From Mucidula mucida (Eukaryota > Basidiomycota > Agaricomycetes > Agaricales > Physalacriaceae), in contig JADNYV010000051.1 in NCBI GenBank assembly GCA_015501055.1, positions 150,984-214,983 of the forward strand: 64,000 nucleotides of DNA. The letters run 5' to 3'. The notes under the pieces were generated by a model, which was not told where the DNA came from, made no database searches, and saw only the letters and a list, made by a program, of their open reading frames with translations. This document shows, piece by piece, positions 44,982-57,816 of this stretch; positions within the stretch are counted from its first letter, which is position 1; the number at the start of each line of letters is the position of its first letter. A program made the translations under genes and the position numbers.

Positions 44982-47864
44982 GGTGGGACATTTTTTGGAT
45001 GGTATTTATCCCTCGACAAAACGTGTGCTTGCCGTTGTAGATGATTTGTCTCTATTTCCCTTCTCGCCTTCTCTTTTCTTTTTTTTCGTTGTATGTTCTG
45101 TTCTTTGCTTTCGATGTATGCCTGTATTTTGTTTGTACTGTGATACTGCTATACTTACAATTGTCTTGGATGGTATTGGATGGTTCACTTTAGAGTTTGA
45201 GTATATGAGATGGTCTTATTCTTAGGCCGAGGAATAGATGGAAAGTATGTGTGGAAGATCTGGATCTAGGGTAGGGTGGGAACGATGGGGATGCGCCACC
45301 GTGCCGTGTGATATGCATGACATTGATAGATAGGTGCACGCGTGGTGTGGGGAAAAAGGAAGACTTGGGGATGGGATGATGTCGAGGAGACGAAAGAATC
45401 TGATCATGATGTGGGTGTGGCTAGGTAGCCTAACGGTTATAGGTCATGTCACATATTGTCGACAAGTTTTTTATTCCAGTCCGACTTGGATTACATCCCA
45501 AAGTTAAGGATGGGAACTTGGTTTTGGAACGTCCAACCTGTGACTCGTACTTGAGAGTCAGAATGGAGACAAACATCCCAGGTTCAGATGCAGACTGGGA
45601 TGTCAGATTTATATGTACATGATCTATGTATGCAGTTTCGCGATATGTTTGATGTGCGAGGCGAGGTCAGTTCTGATGTCTTCCAGCCGTGCGCCACATC
45701 AGAAATGCAAGCAAAGGTTACAGTGTTCGTGCAGAAATCAAGAGCGTGTCAAGCACCGTGGCAAGTTTTGGATACAAGACTCTGCTACGGAACGCTGACG
45801 CCCTACTCCGACTCTTGAGTAGAGCTGAGCATTTCTTCGCACCCCGCAATGATATAAAGGAAGGTGAAAATTATTGTAGGCGGAATCAAACATTGTAACA
45901 TTGTAACAGACGGACGTCTGTCGGGTTGTGCACCTTCAGGAATTTCTCATGTATCTGGTAGACGTTGTTAAAGGAAGTACCAGAGGTTTTCAGATGTTAT
46001 CAATGACACAGAAGGGATAGAATGCCCAGATAGTTGCTGTAGGTGACTTGAATTGCATCAAAATCACGGCCACGTCGATTCTTGATGCATCTCCTGTTAT
46101 ACTGCACATAAAAATTCGATTCTTTCAATGAGATAGCGGTTATTGACGATATATTTAAGACTATCCACTTTTTAGAGGCTAGCAACTTTGACGAGTAGTC
46201 ATCGCGAACATCCGCACAGCCACAGCGTGTCTTGATACTTGACGACAACGAAGGCGGAATCCACACAGCGGGGATCATTTCCCCAACTTCCTCTAGTAAT
46301 CACAGTGACCCCCGGAGGTGGTAAGTACGGCCTCAACTAATGCCGGAGAGGATTTACTCGCGACAACTCTGTGATCAACTCCCCGCCGGCCTCCATCACT
46401 CGCTGATGCTGCAAGATAAAACATGTTGGATGCATGAGTGCCGTGGGATGTGGGACACAGTGGAAGGCTTCACTCGAGGTTGGTGAGGCAGAGTGGGGTC
46501 AAGGCAAGGTCAAGTGAGGGATGCAGAAGGAAGTCTACAGCATGTAGCGCCCAACTGTATTTGTTTACATTGACAAGCAAGTGACTGAAATCCAAATATC
46601 AATATTTCTTGTAGCTAGCAACACAATATTCGACGATTTGAGGCATAACAACGAGTGGGAGGGCGGGATGATGGCAGGGAGTGGTAATGATGGGCGGCAC
46701 AGTGCGTGCAGTGAATGTGCACTCCGCGGCTGCAGGACTCTGCTTAGGGTCGGTGTAATGTGCTATCAGGAATAAATCTTGTTTGGTCATGCCGTGATGC
46801 AATACCGTTAACGCGACCTTGTCCGCTGTAGAGTTTCCTTTCTCCAAGAATAATGTACCGTCTATAGCAGTTTCTTACATAATTGACACATGTAGCTACA
46901 AGGTGGCGAGATCGAATGAGATTGATGATAATAGGAACGTGTAACCTGGAGTCTGACGGACGCGGAGAGTGCACATCACTGCAACGCATGTAATGCCGGA
47001 CCGATAGCGACCACGCGTGGTAATGGTGATGCGTTGGCGGTAACACCCTCAGCCTTGCCGACGTAGCCAGCAGCAGACTGACTATATCTTTGAAGGCGAT
47101 AATTAACCATATCTCTGTCTTTACGTGTAGGTCTTGGGCTTAAGGCAATCGAGGCTATTTAGCCTGCCATAACGGGTCAGTACGACAGGTTTGTAAGCTA
47201 GGGAACATGTGATGTCGAGGTGGCTTGTCACTTGAGTAGAGCTGACTCAGCTGAGCATAATGTCGCGACTGAAAAGGAAGGTGAAATCCGGTCACCTGGG
47301 TTGTTTGATGCTATGTGGGCTGAAGTTTGGTAGTAGGGCGAAGAGTGTAAGAGATAATTTGTCGAAGCAGCAGATACAGAGCTTGACAGAGAGTCCACGA
47401 TAAACACCCAACAAACTCGAAGCGAGAGGATGCACTTTCGGGCTTTTCGGCTGATTTGATCTTTCACCGAGGTCACATCATCACGACGTACGTGACCGGC
47501 AGGTTTGATTTTCTCAACGGCCTCCGTTCAATTTCTAAACTTCGACGGTATCAGGACAAGACGCCTCTAGTGCCAATGGATGAGAAGGAGGGTGGCGTCT
47601 GCCATTACCGGAGGTCAAATGAACTGAATACGAGGTGAGCCCTGTTTTTATTACAGTACGGAGCTGACTGCTAGTATACAGGACGGAGATCCGTACTTGG
47701 GAATTTAAAGGTGCGGTATGCTTTGCATATGTTTGGACCTGTTCAACCTCGTACGAGTATAAAACCCATTTCTGGTTCTCTCACGCTCCTCCTTACTGGA
47801 CATTGTTGGTCGCAAGGATCACCGCTGACCGACATCGCTTTCCGTGGGCACATAGCGGAAAACA
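44982..47864. other. Long intergenic region
   Basis: No gene supported. The start is the T-rich 3' flank of the LisH gene. 45480-45600, 46300-46560 and 46880-47200 hold short unrelated ORFs without similarity or splice context. AGTATAAAACCC at 47755-47766 is a TATA-like box about 100 bp before the next gene. Confidence 0.45.
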
Positions 47865-48975
47865 ATGCCTCGAGCCCGCAGTCTCTCCCTTGAGAAGTAC
47901 GAACTTCCTTTTGTCGGTGGGCTACGTCTTGACTGCGTTCTGGCAGGAAACGTGCCAAGAAGAATGAAAACAGTAGGAAGAGTTACTATCGGTGAGTCTA
48001 CCCGAATCCTAGCGTTTTACAACTCACCCGGCTTTCAGAAAGAAGTATGGAACAGATCCTCCGGCTCCTGGAACAGTTTCGACTCGTCGGAGGCAGTACG
48101 GTGCGCGCCCAAAATGTCTTTTTGTTTCTCGTCTAACACAGCTAAGCCGACAAACCTCTCATGACATGGATGCCACTCAGAACTCAAGCGACGGTACTGG
48201 AACAGACTCCGGGACGTTCCACTGGTCGCCGCTCACCAAGCCGACTCCCAAATCATTGTTCTACACGGTCGCCACAATATCACACTGCAGACTTCAATAT
48301 CAAATCTCACGTAACGCATCTCAGTGGAATGGAGCAGCCTCCAGAGAGTGGCGCGACGGCGCACACATTGTCGACGCCTCTCTTGGTACAAACAACCACT
48401 CGCACGCAACCTCCGGAGTTGAATCCTCTCATTGGCACAGTGCATCAAAACATCGATCCGTTCTACGGTGTGGATTTTGAGCAGCTCCGTCCCTTCTATG
48501 ACACAAATTGTACGTCCTTTTTGATCTGGCTATCTTAACTGATTGCTTCTTTGTCAGTCAGCGCGAGTTCGGCTTTCTCAAACGACCACGAGCACCGGGC
48601 ACCCAACACGGAGAAAGATATCGTCTATACTACGTCTAGTGCTGATGTTCAGCGACAAGCGCTTCACGTAGTATGGGATTGCGACGTCGATATTGATGTG
48701 GCGGGGAATTCTGTGCCGCCGACTCAAGTCCCCTCGGAGCGTCCTCGCGTCGCGACGTCGCCTGTATCCACGGCGGATCCCAACTTAGGACAGTCTGCTG
48801 GTGAGTCGTGAACTTTGACGTTCCGCACATGACTGAAGTCGCTCTCTCAGAATTGCTGTCGAGGGACACTGATGTAGCCGAAACGGCTACACTACCCGCG
48901 CTCTGGAGGGTTCTTGAAAAGATGAAAAAAAAGAACCAAGAGCTGGCGAGCCGGAGCAGTACATTGAATGTTTGA
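47865..48975 (+). CDS. LWK family member 1, exon structure partly resolved
   Basis: TATA-like box at 47757 and ATG at 47865 (MPRARSLSLEKYELPF). Secure 3' exons: one ending at 48509 (LNPLIGTVHQNIDPFYGVDF, EQLRPFYDTN), then 48558-48800 (SASSAFSNDHEHRAPNTEKD onward) and 48851-48975 (LPALWRVLEKMKKKNQELAS, stop 48973-48975). The phases of these three agree. Upstream, small basic exons (KRAKKNENSRKSYYR near 47955) look real, but a frame change around 48250 is unexplained. The C-terminal LW(R/N)xxxxKMKxKN helix is shared with the genes at 49387 and 38568. No known domain; the small basic N part and Ser/Thr-rich middle suggest a nuclear or regulatory protein, but this is inference. Confidence 0.5.
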
Positions 48976-49386
48976 TTGAATTTTACGCGACTCGATTTGT
49001 AAATTCTGTATTCAGTCTTTTTTTTGGAGATTTCAAGCGCCGAAAGGAGATTGAATTTTTTCGATTGAGAACAAGAAGTCTAAGTATTGGAAGTCTGTCA
49101 CGTACAATAACGATGACATCAAGAAGTTGACTGACCTTGATTTCGTCTCCTGGACTGAGTACAAGTTGATCCAGCCAGAGTCTATCCCTCCAGAAATACA
49201 AGCAGTGACCTGTTTAAAGGCCCAATGTATCATTGACTGAAGGCGACGTAGAGTTGGCAGAATTCGGCATGCACCGAACTAAGACACTGCAGCGCACCCT
49301 CGACTCCGGACACTCCTTCTGGGACCGACCATTATTAAGCGCTTCCTCTCCTTAACCCGACGTGCCTCTGCTCGCTGTAAACCGAA
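48976..49386. other. Spacer between LWK members 1 and 2
   Basis: T-rich 3' flank of member 1, then probable promoter and 5' end of member 2. No separate feature. Confidence 0.4.
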
Positions 49387-51295
49387 TTGATAGAGAATTT
49401 GATGTTACCGAACAGAAGCGCTCTGAGACTCCAGACACCGTTCAACTGCGAGTCTATCTCTGTCATAGAGATCTTTATTGTAACGGCATATCGCACCTCG
49501 GAGATTGCCAGCTGCCTTTGTCACCGTAGGTCCGCGACTGTATCTGGATCCGTTAATGCTACCAGCCGAAGGAGCGTACAGAAACACAATGAACGCCTTT
49601 GAATTAGATTCCGAACACGCCATTTTGTTTGTGTCCATACCTCTTGAAGCGTGGGAGTACATGCGGACAATGGATGATGTGGTAAGCGGGCCCCGTCTGG
49701 CTTCTAGTCTTTCTCTTATTGATACGACAAACTCCCCACCCACGTCAGACTCGTTTCCCTCCGCTCATGCTTGTGGCGCCTGTTGCTGGTATCTACATAT
49801 AGGAAGGAGTGCGAATAGGAGATCCTAGTCGTCATGGCTTTGTGCGTGAGCTTGTTCCTGTTACACACACGGCATTATTCTTCCTAGGCATTAGAAGTTC
49901 AACGCATTGTATGGCGTTGCTTATGTACGCCGGCCATTCCCTCTCATATTGTCTTTACTGACAAAGTTCTCACACCTCGACTTGTTTTTCAAGGGCTTCC
50001 TGGCCACCTCTCAGTCACAACTCGCCGCTCGCAACCCTCGAGAATGTTCCAACAAACAAAGACCGATGCGCTTCCATCTGAGTACGTCCAAATTGGGAGT
50101 TGAACGTTATTGCCCGTGCTGAATACCTACTACAGTGCAGCGCCTAATGATATGAAGAACTCAGCATTGCAATCACGCTCTCCCGTGAGGGCGCGAGGCT
50201 CCGGACGCCGAGGACGGTACAAGATTCCATTGACAGTGCCATCGCTCCCCATATTCGACCATACTCCCGAGGAGGTCGCCCGTTACACCAGAGCTGGCTT
50301 TGTGCCGTTCTCCAGCTCCGTCACGCCTTACGCTCATTCAGCACCTGATTCTTCTTCAGCATCGATTCAGGAGCTTGACGGACATGCCGCCAACTTGACA
50401 ATGATTAATGGACTCGACGACTTCCGAATCGTTAACTCGCATGTCATTTGCGAACAGGATGGCTCTGCTGCAATTTCTATCGCTTCGTCAATCCAAGAGC
50501 TCCATGGCGGAATGACGAATTCGCATGTTGTCTCCGGCAGACAGGATGGTTCTGCTTCGCTTTCGATCGCTTCGTCGATCCACGGTACGCCCTACTGTAC
50601 TGAGTTCACCTCCGCACCTCATGTATGTTTTAATCAGGATCCTCCGCACATCAGGACAGTGCCTACTATCCGCCCAACTTGCAGCTTGATCTACGAACGG
50701 CAGTAGTCCCCAATGTGAGTAAGTCAGCGAACCCCATTCAGTCCTACAGTGAGCACTCAAAACAACTGATATGTTATGCTTTCAGCCGGAGACCCAGTAC
50801 TTGTTAGAAGCCCGGTCCCACACGCCACGGCCAGTCTCGCAAGTCCCGTACTGGGTCTAGGAGAGGACTTTACCGGATCTACTTTGTCCGATATCGATGA
50901 CCTACAATGGCCCGATGCAGGCACTCTGAAGTTGTCTGAGCAGACGGCCGACTCAATACAGGACTCGGAGTTTCTAGTGGGAATTCAATCTGCCCAGCAG
51001 TTGATCAATGGTGTGTCGAGTTCCCCTTTGTTTTCTCCATTATACAATTTAGGACTGCAGTAGCTTCCGGGAGTACAGGTTGCGTAGCCGCGGAGAATGC
51101 CGTACTCACCAACAACTTTGATCAATGGCCATCTATCGAGGAACGACCGGAGGAGCATTCCGGTATGTTTGGAGATGCAATCTGCCACTTAATTGAAACT
51201 GATTTGAAGCTACAGACCCTGTTATCTTCCTCGAGTCTCTTTGGAACCTGCACAAAAAGATGAAGGCAAAGAACACTGAGCCATCCCTCTTTTGA
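49387..51295 (+). CDS. LWK family member 2, 3' half well resolved
   Basis: The 3' exons join in phase: up to 50584, 50786-51010, 51064-51162 and 51216-51295. They encode RRGRYKIPLTVPSLPIFDHT, PEEVARYTRAGFVPFSSS, internal repeats of (N)SHV(I/V)xxxQDGSAxxSIASSI at about 50437-50580, an acidic LSDIDDLQWPDAGTLKLSEQ, and the end SLWNLHKKMKAKNTEPSLF. The upstream part has coding-like frames (RVYLCHRDLYCNGISHLGDC at 49457; NTMNAFELDSEHAILFVSIP at 49586) whose joining is unclear. It is tandem to member 1 and is the best preserved copy. Function unknown. Confidence 0.55.
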
Positions 51296-51727
51296 AATGG
51301 CACCGCTTCAGGTTCTTGCTCCGGTAGAATATAATTGCTGTCATGCCTCACAAATAGCTACCGTAATGTACATAAACGTCTACGTGAACGGCGCGCTACT
51401 ATACACGCACATGATGACTCGTGATGGCACATTGCTATGTCAAGAAAAGGTGGTGCAATGACCATGGCGCACCTCCTAGGCCCGCTTTCGCACTCGCTGG
51501 GCTTCCATCCTTCGGTCGTGATGCTCTTTGGCATACTCTCGTTGTCTGATCTACCTAGCGTGTTGCGCGTCTACACGTGTTTTATGGATGCGAGGACGTC
51601 CGCGACGCTTGAATGGTGGCATATACGGGTGGCAGAAGTGCTTACGGCCGTCTGGAGCTGTATAGATATGTTGGTTTGAGAAGTATTGCTTGATTGGTGA
51701 TGGAAGACGGCCAAGGAGCGCGTAGCA
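51296..51727. other. Intergenic
   Basis: No supported gene. The ORF at 51437-51679 has no similarity or splice context that I recognise. Confidence 0.35.
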
Positions 51728-52450
51728 AATTAAGAAATGCATCGAAAACAAGGATCTGTCGATAGTGATGCATCCAAAAGTATCACCTCTTAGACAGCAC
51801 TAATAAATTCCGTTGTTTCACTGAGATTAACCTTTGTCCTACTGTCATTAACACTATCATATTTTCAGAGGGAGGTAGGTCAGTGCCAGCAACGAGTGCT
51901 GCACAGCCACAGTACATCTTGCCTCTTACCACGATGACACTCAACAACCAAGTGCCATCTGGTTCTCTACCTTCGTGTGCGCCCTCCTGGGCTCTTCTAC
52001 TTTTGTTCTCTCTGCCTTTTCGACTATGGATCTCGCCTCATGGCTTCCAATAGCTGTGGAGATAAATTTGGACTCAGTTTCTGCTCTGATGATGAGCCAC
52101 TACGCGTCAGCCTCCACAATTGAGCCGCTGTACCTCCGGAGGCTGAGCGCGGCTTTGAGAAACGCCGGATTGGCACCCTGCACTGCCTGTCTTCAAGGTT
52201 GGAGTTGGATTTTGGAACGGGATGGATTGTGAATGCATACTCCTAAAGGTGCCTATTCTCTCCTCGTTTTCGTGTTTCTGGATCTCATGTCCACCCTGAC
52301 CGCTGTGTCGTCCACCGACTTGTCCACCTACTCCGCCACGGGCAAAGTCCGCTTCAACTCCCTCCTTTGCAATAAGCTCACTGTCAACCCTGGCAAGTGC
52401 CTCACGCTTCCGTAACGACATTGTTTGCGCCACAACCACCGATCTCAACA
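51728..52450. repeat. Uninterrupted copy of the repeat split by chromovirus 1, with gene fragment F2
   Basis: 51733-51870 matches 23577-23720 and 51905-52035 matches 36871-37010, so this is the pre-insertion arrangement. On the minus strand a frame ends SPQLLEAMRRDP-stop at 52024-52026, matching the C terminus of F1. The region upstream of that exon (to about 52450) has weak coding signal only. Confidence 0.65.
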
Positions 52451-54412
52451 ATGATTTTTCAAGTGCTCCCAGCAGCAGCGACGCGACAGTAGGTTCCAGC
52501 GATAACTTCAGCGCATCGGGGGCGGTATGTCGAGCAGTGGTCTTATTGCCATACTACACTTTGAGATGGACACGGGCTTTTTAAAGCTCATGGAAGAAGG
52601 TCCATGGACATGTCTGGCTGGGTGGGAGGACCTCCAGATTCATCCAACAAGTTCTGGGATGTCAGACCCCGTACCCCATGTACTCCTCTATATCTTAAAT
52701 ATTGTATATTTTTTGCATATTATATCGAATTTATCGAGTACAAACAAGAAAGGAAAGAATTGGGGGCGGGGCTGGAGGCGGGACGATGCCCGAACGTGAT
52801 CAATGGCGTTGTGGTGATGTCAAATGCATCCGCGGTGTCGCCCGCCCTAGGCCTGACTCTCTGAGCGAGTCTCTGCATTTATTCGCCGATCAGCCCAGGC
52901 TGGTTGACCGGTCCGGAGCGCACTTAAGTTTTGAGGTAGACAGAAACCGAGAGGATACCAATGCTAGATCCGACCTGCTTCACACGTTATTCTTGAACCC
53001 TTCTTGAAGACTTTCACGCTTTTTTCGGTTGCTGCCACCTCCTCCATGGGCGGAGGATACGGGATAGACTCAGGCGCAGTAATGTCCCTCCGGAAGTGCA
53101 CTAATCAGGTGCGTCTGCACCTCCGCATCCCGTACATCCTCTAAAGCCCTACAGGCACCAAACCTCGGACATCATGTACCCCGCTGCTATGCGTTCCGGA
53201 TCATAAAGCGGTGCCAGGTCAAGGAAACGTACACGGTTCCAGCAGCAAAATACCACTGTAACGTCCCGACAATGGAAACATCGCTAGCCTTGTTCATCTG
53301 ATCGCTGGCCTGCCGGTTTTGTCCCAACACTGGTACCATGTAGGCTTGTCCTGAAAAGACTTATAGCACCGGAGGAGCTGATACGCGCTGCACGACTGCT
53401 CCTGGGAAGCTGCGCTGATCGCTTCATTCTCGCCCTCGCATCTAAGGCCGTACCATATCTACCTCGAACGTACATGCATCCTTAGCGGGGAGTACGACGG
53501 CCAGCCTAGGGTTTTTAGCGGTTGGAGATGGAAGTGTGGGCTACATGCACTGTTGTCCTTGCTCCTTCGCAGACGTTTTAAAGTCAGTGAGTAATCTAAA
53601 TCAACAATCCCTGACATCGTATACGCGTGCGGCTCGACAAGGGCTGCGACTGCAGACACTAGCACTAACCATATCGCCAGAGTCATCAGAAGTGCTGGAC
53701 GTTAACTCTCCGAAATACGAATAGGTCTCTAGCTGCTGGCGACAAACTCTGGGTTGACCACGTATACACAAGTCGTCGTCGATACCGTGGGCCGTGGCGG
53801 GGAGCGATCAACAAGAGGATAAATTCGTCGTGATACCGATTATGAACGACCTTGAGTAAGTGATCTTCAACGTTCTCCTAAAACTTCCGGTACTCTTTTA
53901 GATCGTGCGGTGGTTATTTGGATATGGGTCACATTACGGCAAGGAAGTAGTTTACAGTGCGCATCCTGGTGTTGGATCATTTCGATGCCATCATGGGCGC
54001 TGCTTGGTTTGTATTCTTTCTGGGTCTAATTATTGCTGAAGTAACTTGCGCGTGCGGGTCCGCTCTTGAGGCGTCTCCTCCTGTTAACATATGCGTGCCC
54101 ATCTCTAGTTTCCGGACATCGAGTATAGCCATCGGATCTGATCGATACAATGGCGGTGTCGGGTGACCGACTCTTACCGAATGACATGATGCGTGAACGA
54201 ATCCTTAAATTGGATATTCTTTTCTTCCTCAAAATGGATGCTGACCTGTTGGCCAGGGGCAACGGATGCATTCTAATCAGCGGGTCCATCGGTACGTAAG
54301 TAGTATCGACTTGGGTTTAACATATTAAATTTCAAAGGTGCTATTTAATGTAAATTTCAAAGGTCCATTATATAGCACCATGTCCGTAAAAGTAACTATC
54401 ACCCACACTCAC
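52451..54412. other. Intergenic, no supported gene
   Basis: Contains a minus-strand ORF (53459-53686) that begins with a hydrophobic stretch (MTLAIWLVLVSAVAALVEPH), but it has no splice context or similarity. TAAATTTCAAAGGTGC(T)AT / TAAATTTCAAAGGTCCATTAT at 54329 and 54351 is a short tandem direct repeat. Confidence 0.35.
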
Positions 54413-55375
54413 CTAGGCGCTGCGCGTAACAGACTCCGCACTAGACGAAGACACCTGCGTAGCCCGTCCGGTTGTCGTCGGGGCGAAGTTGGGGACAGTG
54501 CTAATCATCCCATTCACGCCAGTGGCGACTGAAGTAGCAGTGAGGGTCACGACGGTCGTGGTAGGCACAACAGTGACGGTGCTGGCAGTGCCCCAATCGT
54601 GACGACGCTAGTGGTAGCGCTCAGCGTGACAGGCGTGACAGTCGTGGCGCTGACGGGGAACCCGACATTCGTGGACGTGAGGGAGACGGTGGTGAGCTTT
54701 CCGTTGCCCTGGGTGAGTGTGATGAATGTCGCATTCGTCTGAGGAGATGAAGGATGAGCATTATATAATGGGGTAAGCGTCGACGAACCGCGACACATTC
54801 GGATGCGGTGACGGTTACAGTGACCTGGAAGGAGAACGATGAGCTGTTGTCCTTCGTAGAATCAAGGCGGAATGAGGCTGACAGTCGCTAGACTGCTCGA
54901 AGACGCAGTCGTGGTCCCGATAGGTACAACCTGGCATGCAAGTCAGATAGAGGATGATGTCAGAATCAATGTACTCGCAGTCGAAATCGTTCCAGTGCCC
55001 CCGAGCTACAGTCAAAGGTCAGGTATGGGGAAGAACAGGGAGGAGAGGCTACGCACCGACGAGGTGATTGTTCCGCGAATCGCAGTCGAAATGGGCGTGC
55101 CAGCGGCAATCGTCTAAGATCGCAGCTTAGATACATCGAGCAGCGATATAAAAGAAAATTACCGTTGTTTAGAGAGTAGTCAGAACATGGTAAGCATGGG
55201 CTGAATGCTACATACGATGGGTACTGCCGCGAGAGAGGTGTCGAATTCGCGCTGTAAAGAGCGGTCAATCAGGCTCAGCACCAAACACAAGAGGAGGACT
55301 TGCCGCTCCAAGGACAACAGCGCGCGCGCTGACCGAGGCAAGAAGGAGCGAAGAAAAGGCGGCGAAGAACAACAT
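54413..55375 (-). pseudogene. Ser/Thr-rich secretory (mucin-like) gene, decayed
   Basis: Minus strand. The first exon at 55375 gives a signal-peptide-like MLFFAAFSSLLLASVSARAV. Later exons are Ser/Thr/Val-rich: AAGTPISTAIRGTITSS (about 55060-55115), GTGTISTASTLILTSSS, GTTTASSSSLATVSLIPP, then TNATFITLTQGNGKLTTVSL, TVVPTTTVVTLTATSVATG and the end SSSSAESVTRSA-stop at 54413. Exons join through GT-AG introns of about 50 nt, but the first exon meets a stop after FGAEPD and the frame breaks near 54590. Most likely a decayed gene for a secreted or GPI-type wall protein; no membrane anchor is seen at the end. Confidence 0.5.
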
Positions 55376-57816
55376 GATGATGACTGGAGTGAAGATGAGG
55401 AAGCAATGCCTTTCCTCGCAGAGCTCCTGAACTTATACAACCAAAACACGTAGTAATAGGCGGTGAGTCCAACCCATGGAGAGCACGCGAGTCTTGCTCA
55501 TATTGAATGAGAGTGGTGCGGAGAAATGTGTCCTTGGACTCCTAAGCCTTTCTCGCGTGCGCATAGGTCTTGGAGACGTAACGTAAGGCGAGGATCACCG
55601 TTTGCCACATACAAAGACGAATGAGGCAGGTCAAGTCGCTTTGAGGAAGAAATGGTAGTGAGCTTGGCGACGAAGAAGCAGACTGACATAATGTCAATGA
55701 GAACACAACCCTGTGGCATTCGGTTGAGCACCGAAGGACATTAGCATCACATTGAAACTAAATCCGAGAGCAAGTTGTTGAGTTTCGACGGGGTGCAGAC
55801 GCGTCACTAGAGTGCCCTACCACAAGCTGGCCTACGTCAAATCTTTCCTCATTTAGACGTTGACAAAAAGTCATTTATGTTAGAGCAAGTGTGTAATCTG
55901 GGCATGTCGTGCCGTGGATTCAGACCGCTTTGGAGGGCACGAGGCTGTGCAGTGGCGTGTGTGGATCTCTGCCTTGGTCATCATAATCAGAACCCTCAAG
56001 AACGTTTGAGTACACACCTGCGAACATGATCAAGGTTGGGATCCATCGATAAGTAAGCGCCGTAGCATGAGGCACGCAGAAGAGACAAAGGCAGTAGTAT
56101 GGTCGAATACTATCAACCGAGTACCTTGCGCGGAGTTTAGGGGCTATGACATGCTGCGGGGCAAACGATGACGAGTACTATCTGCCGTTTCTCTTGACGA
56201 GACAAAGAGACGACCCGTTCCCTCACACTAAAGGCCAGGTTAGCGCGTTGATCCGTAACTGGAGGTTCGAACCCACGGAATATGTTCCAACAAACCGCTC
56301 ATGTCGGTTTAAAGATGCATACCAACTCGGAGAGACACCGAAGGGGGTGTGAACGGGGAATCGGTTGTGCATGTATAGAGGCGATTTTCACTCGGAATGA
56401 TGACTGAGAACATGATAACTATAGATAAACAGTCCTAAGTAAAGAAGCTAAGAAATATTACAGAGGACACATACGAGAGTAGTGGTAATGCGCAACATGT
56501 GTTGTGACTTTTCGCCTGAACGCGAAAATGAACAGCCCAGCGATACGTTCAAGAAAGAAACCTTCGTGAGACGACGCGTGTTGTAGCATATTCCCAGTAC
56601 AGAATCCTGGTTAACAAAACTGAGTACGCAGAGTGCCGAGGGAAAAAAAAGTGACACGATTACCTTCGATAATCAAGATTGAAGGTTGTCAGAATGAGGA
56701 TGTTTATGGCATCAACACGACGCGACAGGAGAAATTACATCGCCGGGTATTGCGAGAACAAGGCGAGGCGCTTCAAAATAGCAGAGATGAATGTGGATTC
56801 GTCAGGCGGTCCTTGAATTCGTTGACACAACCCCACACATCACTGACAGTCATCTATACAATGCCAGCGAGTGTATCAGGTTCCGGAGATGTATGAAAAT
56901 TGAGTATAACGCCGTAGACGCCATCCTGACCTTGGCTATTCTCATATCATCACAGCAGTCCCGTTCCGTCTCGGGGCCCAAGGGGACGAGTCGGTCCTCT
57001 CGGTACCGACGAGACATAGCTAGATGGATTGCGTCGTGATTGCTCTATGAGGCTTGTCCTAAATAGCCCTACGATAGATCTTAGCGCTGAGCGCTAATCG
57101 GTACGCACTTGTTCCAAGTACAAGGGAAAAGCCATTTCAGGCGCCAGCAGACCTCTTGATAGCAAAAAGGCACGCTCTGAGGAGCACATGAGGAGAGTTC
57201 GTGGTGCTCAACAGATACATACACACGATTGGTTTGATTTTCACACGATTCAGTGAGGCTAAAACCACTGTCGCTCGGAGAGCAGGCGGAATGCAGGACG
57301 CAGAGCAGACGACATGGTAGTTCGGGACAAGCAGGATACCGGGCCGTCCTACCGCTGACCCTGAAGGTGGCACTTTGCGCCACCTTTCGAAGCCGGTGGC
57401 ACTTGTGAGCATCGCAGCTTCTATTCGCCGGTACATAGAAAGACGTAAGTAGAAGCGAATTTCAAGCACCACAAGCTCAACCGGGCGTATGTCGCTTGCT
57501 AAGAAAGCAGAGCCACACTTACGATCACACGAACTGTAGTATTATAAAGAGTAAGGTGCGTTTCTGAACATAAAGTTGCAGGATTTTAAAGCGCATGTCA
57601 GGCCTTGGCGTCTGAGAAAAATTTATTCTCTCACGAGTTTCAAGTCCAGGTTTTGTGCCAGTGTAACTCATGTACTACACGAGCGGAGAGCCCACGCGAT
57701 GGGAGACCAAGTGACCAATGTGATGATTAACGGTAATGAACAAAAGCAATGCGATTGACAGACAACAAATAAACAAGGCGTATCATGATAACAATGTAGG
57801 ACAAGAGGAAAGGAAA
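55376..57816. other. Long intergenic region
   Basis: No gene supported. A perfect tRNA B-box-like GGTTCGAACCC lies at 56265-56275, but no tRNA folds around it. GAGCGCTAAT and GCGCTGAGCG pieces near 57085 are short palindromes of no clear meaning. Confidence 0.4.

Noticed and set aside
53459..53686. Minus-strand ORF with hydrophobic start, possible small secreted protein
   Set aside because: No splice context, no Cys pattern, no similarity; too weak to call.
56265..56275. Perfect tRNA B box GGTTCGAACCC
   Set aside because: No A box at the right distance and no acceptor or anticodon stem can be formed; not a tRNA gene.
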